A stretch of 64,000 bases of DNA from an uncultured Pelagibacteraceae bacterium (GTDB taxonomy: Bacteria > Pseudomonadota > Alphaproteobacteria > Pelagibacterales > Pelagibacteraceae): the NCBI GenBank assembly GCA_902569245.1, contig CACFTO010000003.1, positions 62,001 through 126,000 of the forward strand, in the 5' to 3' direction. The position numbers and the translations under genes are program-made. Positions 63,335-64,000 of this stretch are shown here, in pieces; the first letter of the stretch is position 1, and each line of letters begins with the position of its first letter. The notes beneath the pieces are model-generated. The model worked only from the letters and a program-made list of their open reading frames with translations. It ran no database searches and was not told where the DNA came from.

Positions 63335-64000
63335 TTAATTTTTGAAAAGAAATTTTTTAAATAATATTAATATTGTTAATAGCTCTACCCTCCCTATTAT
63401 CATGAAAATTATTAAATAAATCTTAGCTAAAAAAGAAAGACTATAAAAATCAAAATTTGCGAGCTCAAACATACTTGAATTGACAGTATTCATTATTGTC
63501 AAGATAGAAAGCTTAAATGAATTTTCAAATTGTATATCTGAAAGTGTTAAAAAAAGAGTTAATATAGATAGAGAAATTATGAAAATTATTATCGAGAAAA
63601 AATATTTATTAATATCTGATTTTTCAGTTTTCTCATTTATTAATGTTACTTTATTTAAATATATTTGATTTGGTTTGGTGTGTGATAATAAATTATTTAA
63701 AGAAAATTTTAACAAACTTAAGATTTTTATAAACCTTATACCCGAACTAGTAGAAAAAAAAGAACCACCAATCACAACCATAATAAAAAAAATGAATATT
63801 AAATTATTTGGGGTATTATTAAATGAGATACCAATATTTGAAATACTGCTTGATATTGCAACTAAAATTGTCGGAAAATTATTACTTGAGTTTAAAAAAA
63901 CAAACGAAAAAGAAATTATAATTAATAAATAAATTAAAAGGTTAAAGTCTTCGCTCAAATAATTAAGTTTTTTTTTATTAAAAAAGACAAGATTATAAAC
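63335..64000 (-). CDS. TrkH-type potassium transporter, C-terminal part cut by the window edge
   Basis: At least 221 codons; the frame stays open to the right edge, so the start is outside the window. Hydrophobic segments alternate with FSTSSGIRFIKILSLLK (near the pore loop, with GIRF as in TrkH) and a C-terminal MIIGRVELLTILILF, the conserved TrkH/KtrB end. Interior TTG at 63958 is not the true start. It imports K+ together with TrkA, not seen here. Confidence 0.78.
   Translation of the reverse strand, partial: VYNLVFFNKKKLNYLSEDFNLLIYLLIIISFSFVFLNSSNNFPTILVAISSSISNIGISFNNTPNNLIFIFFIMVVIGGSFFSTSSGIRFIKILSLLKFSLNNLLSHTKPNQIYLNKVTLINEKTEKSDINKYFFSIIIFIISLSILTLFLTLSDIQFENSFKLSILTIMNTVNSSMFELANFDFYSLSFLAKIYLIIFMIIGRVELLTILILFKKFLFKN

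Noticed and set aside
1..64000. Insertion sequences, prophage genes, rRNA or riboswitches
   Set aside because: No transposase, integrase or phage structural genes and no rRNA text were found. I saw no riboswitch I could support, but a covariance search was not possible here.

Overview
The window looks like a chromosomal segment of a SAR11-clade (Candidatus Pelagibacter-like) marine alphaproteobacterium. The basis is very low GC, Lys/Asn/Ile-rich proteins, minimal intergenic space with 1-17 bp gene overlaps, alphaproteobacterial families (AapJQMP, CobW/WD40/Znu, DUF1045 phosphonate protein, PlcP/Agt) and no mobile elements. The content closely resembles the methylphosphonate-using Pelagibacter type, but I could not align it to a reference.

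Layout. 1-4.6 kb: edge fragment of an Ldh_2 oxidoreductase, an Anbu proteasome-like peptidase divergent from a circularly permuted ATP-grasp protein, then a glucosylglycerate-type phosphatase/synthase pair. 4.7-10.1 kb: zinc regulon (small Cys/His protein, WD40 protein, CobW, ZnuA divergent from ZnuC-ZnuB-Zur) with two adjacent Zur-box-like palindromes. 10.1-11.6 kb: peroxiredoxin-like protein, DsbA-fold isomerase and a small membrane protein. 11.6-23.5 kb: C-P lyase genes phnGHIJKLN, phnM, a DUF1045 2H-phosphoesterase, the PhnF regulator and the PhnCDE1E2 importer. 23.5-27 kb: a secreted protein, an MFS carrier, a PhnZ-like HD oxygenase and an arsC-aqpS pair. 27-36 kb: Ugp-type importer with a duplicated ugpE, a second 2H-phosphoesterase, a broken glycerophosphodiesterase, a short GlpD and PhnX. 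36-41 kb: TPR protein, Nudix, Ppx, Ppk and SixA. 41-49 kb: phoR-orf-pstSCAB-phoU-phoB. 49-52.3 kb: the lipid-remodelling genes agt-plcP with a diacylglycerol-kinase-like gene, and a Lys-rich small protein. 52.4-58 kb: manC, ilvD, valS. 58-64 kb: tRNA-Cys, tRNA-Asn, an XRE regulator, aapJQMP, tRNA-Arg and a TrkH fragment at the edge.

How it works together. Roughly 11.6-52 kb reads as one phosphorus-acquisition and phosphorus-sparing region. It covers phosphate uptake and sensing (Pst/PhoRB/PhoU), three chemically distinct C-P bond cleaving routes (C-P lyase, PhnX phosphonatase, PhnZ-like HD oxygenase), glycerol-3-phosphate import and oxidation, polyphosphate synthesis and hydrolysis, replacement of phospholipids by glycolipids, and arsenate disposal, which high-affinity phosphate uptake makes useful. 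One good Pho-box-like direct repeat lies upstream of pstS. Four ABC operons share an architecture in which a hairpin follows the solute-binding-protein gene.

Most notable points: the PhnZ-like protein with every expected active-site residue but no PhnY partner in view; a glycerophosphodiesterase apparently broken by a deletion ending in a 14-bp sequence readable in both frames; tandem ugpE paralogues sharing a 47-bp identical tract; a 2H-phosphoesterase that may stand in for PhnP; and several unrecognised small or secreted proteins placed inside the Pho and Zur loci.
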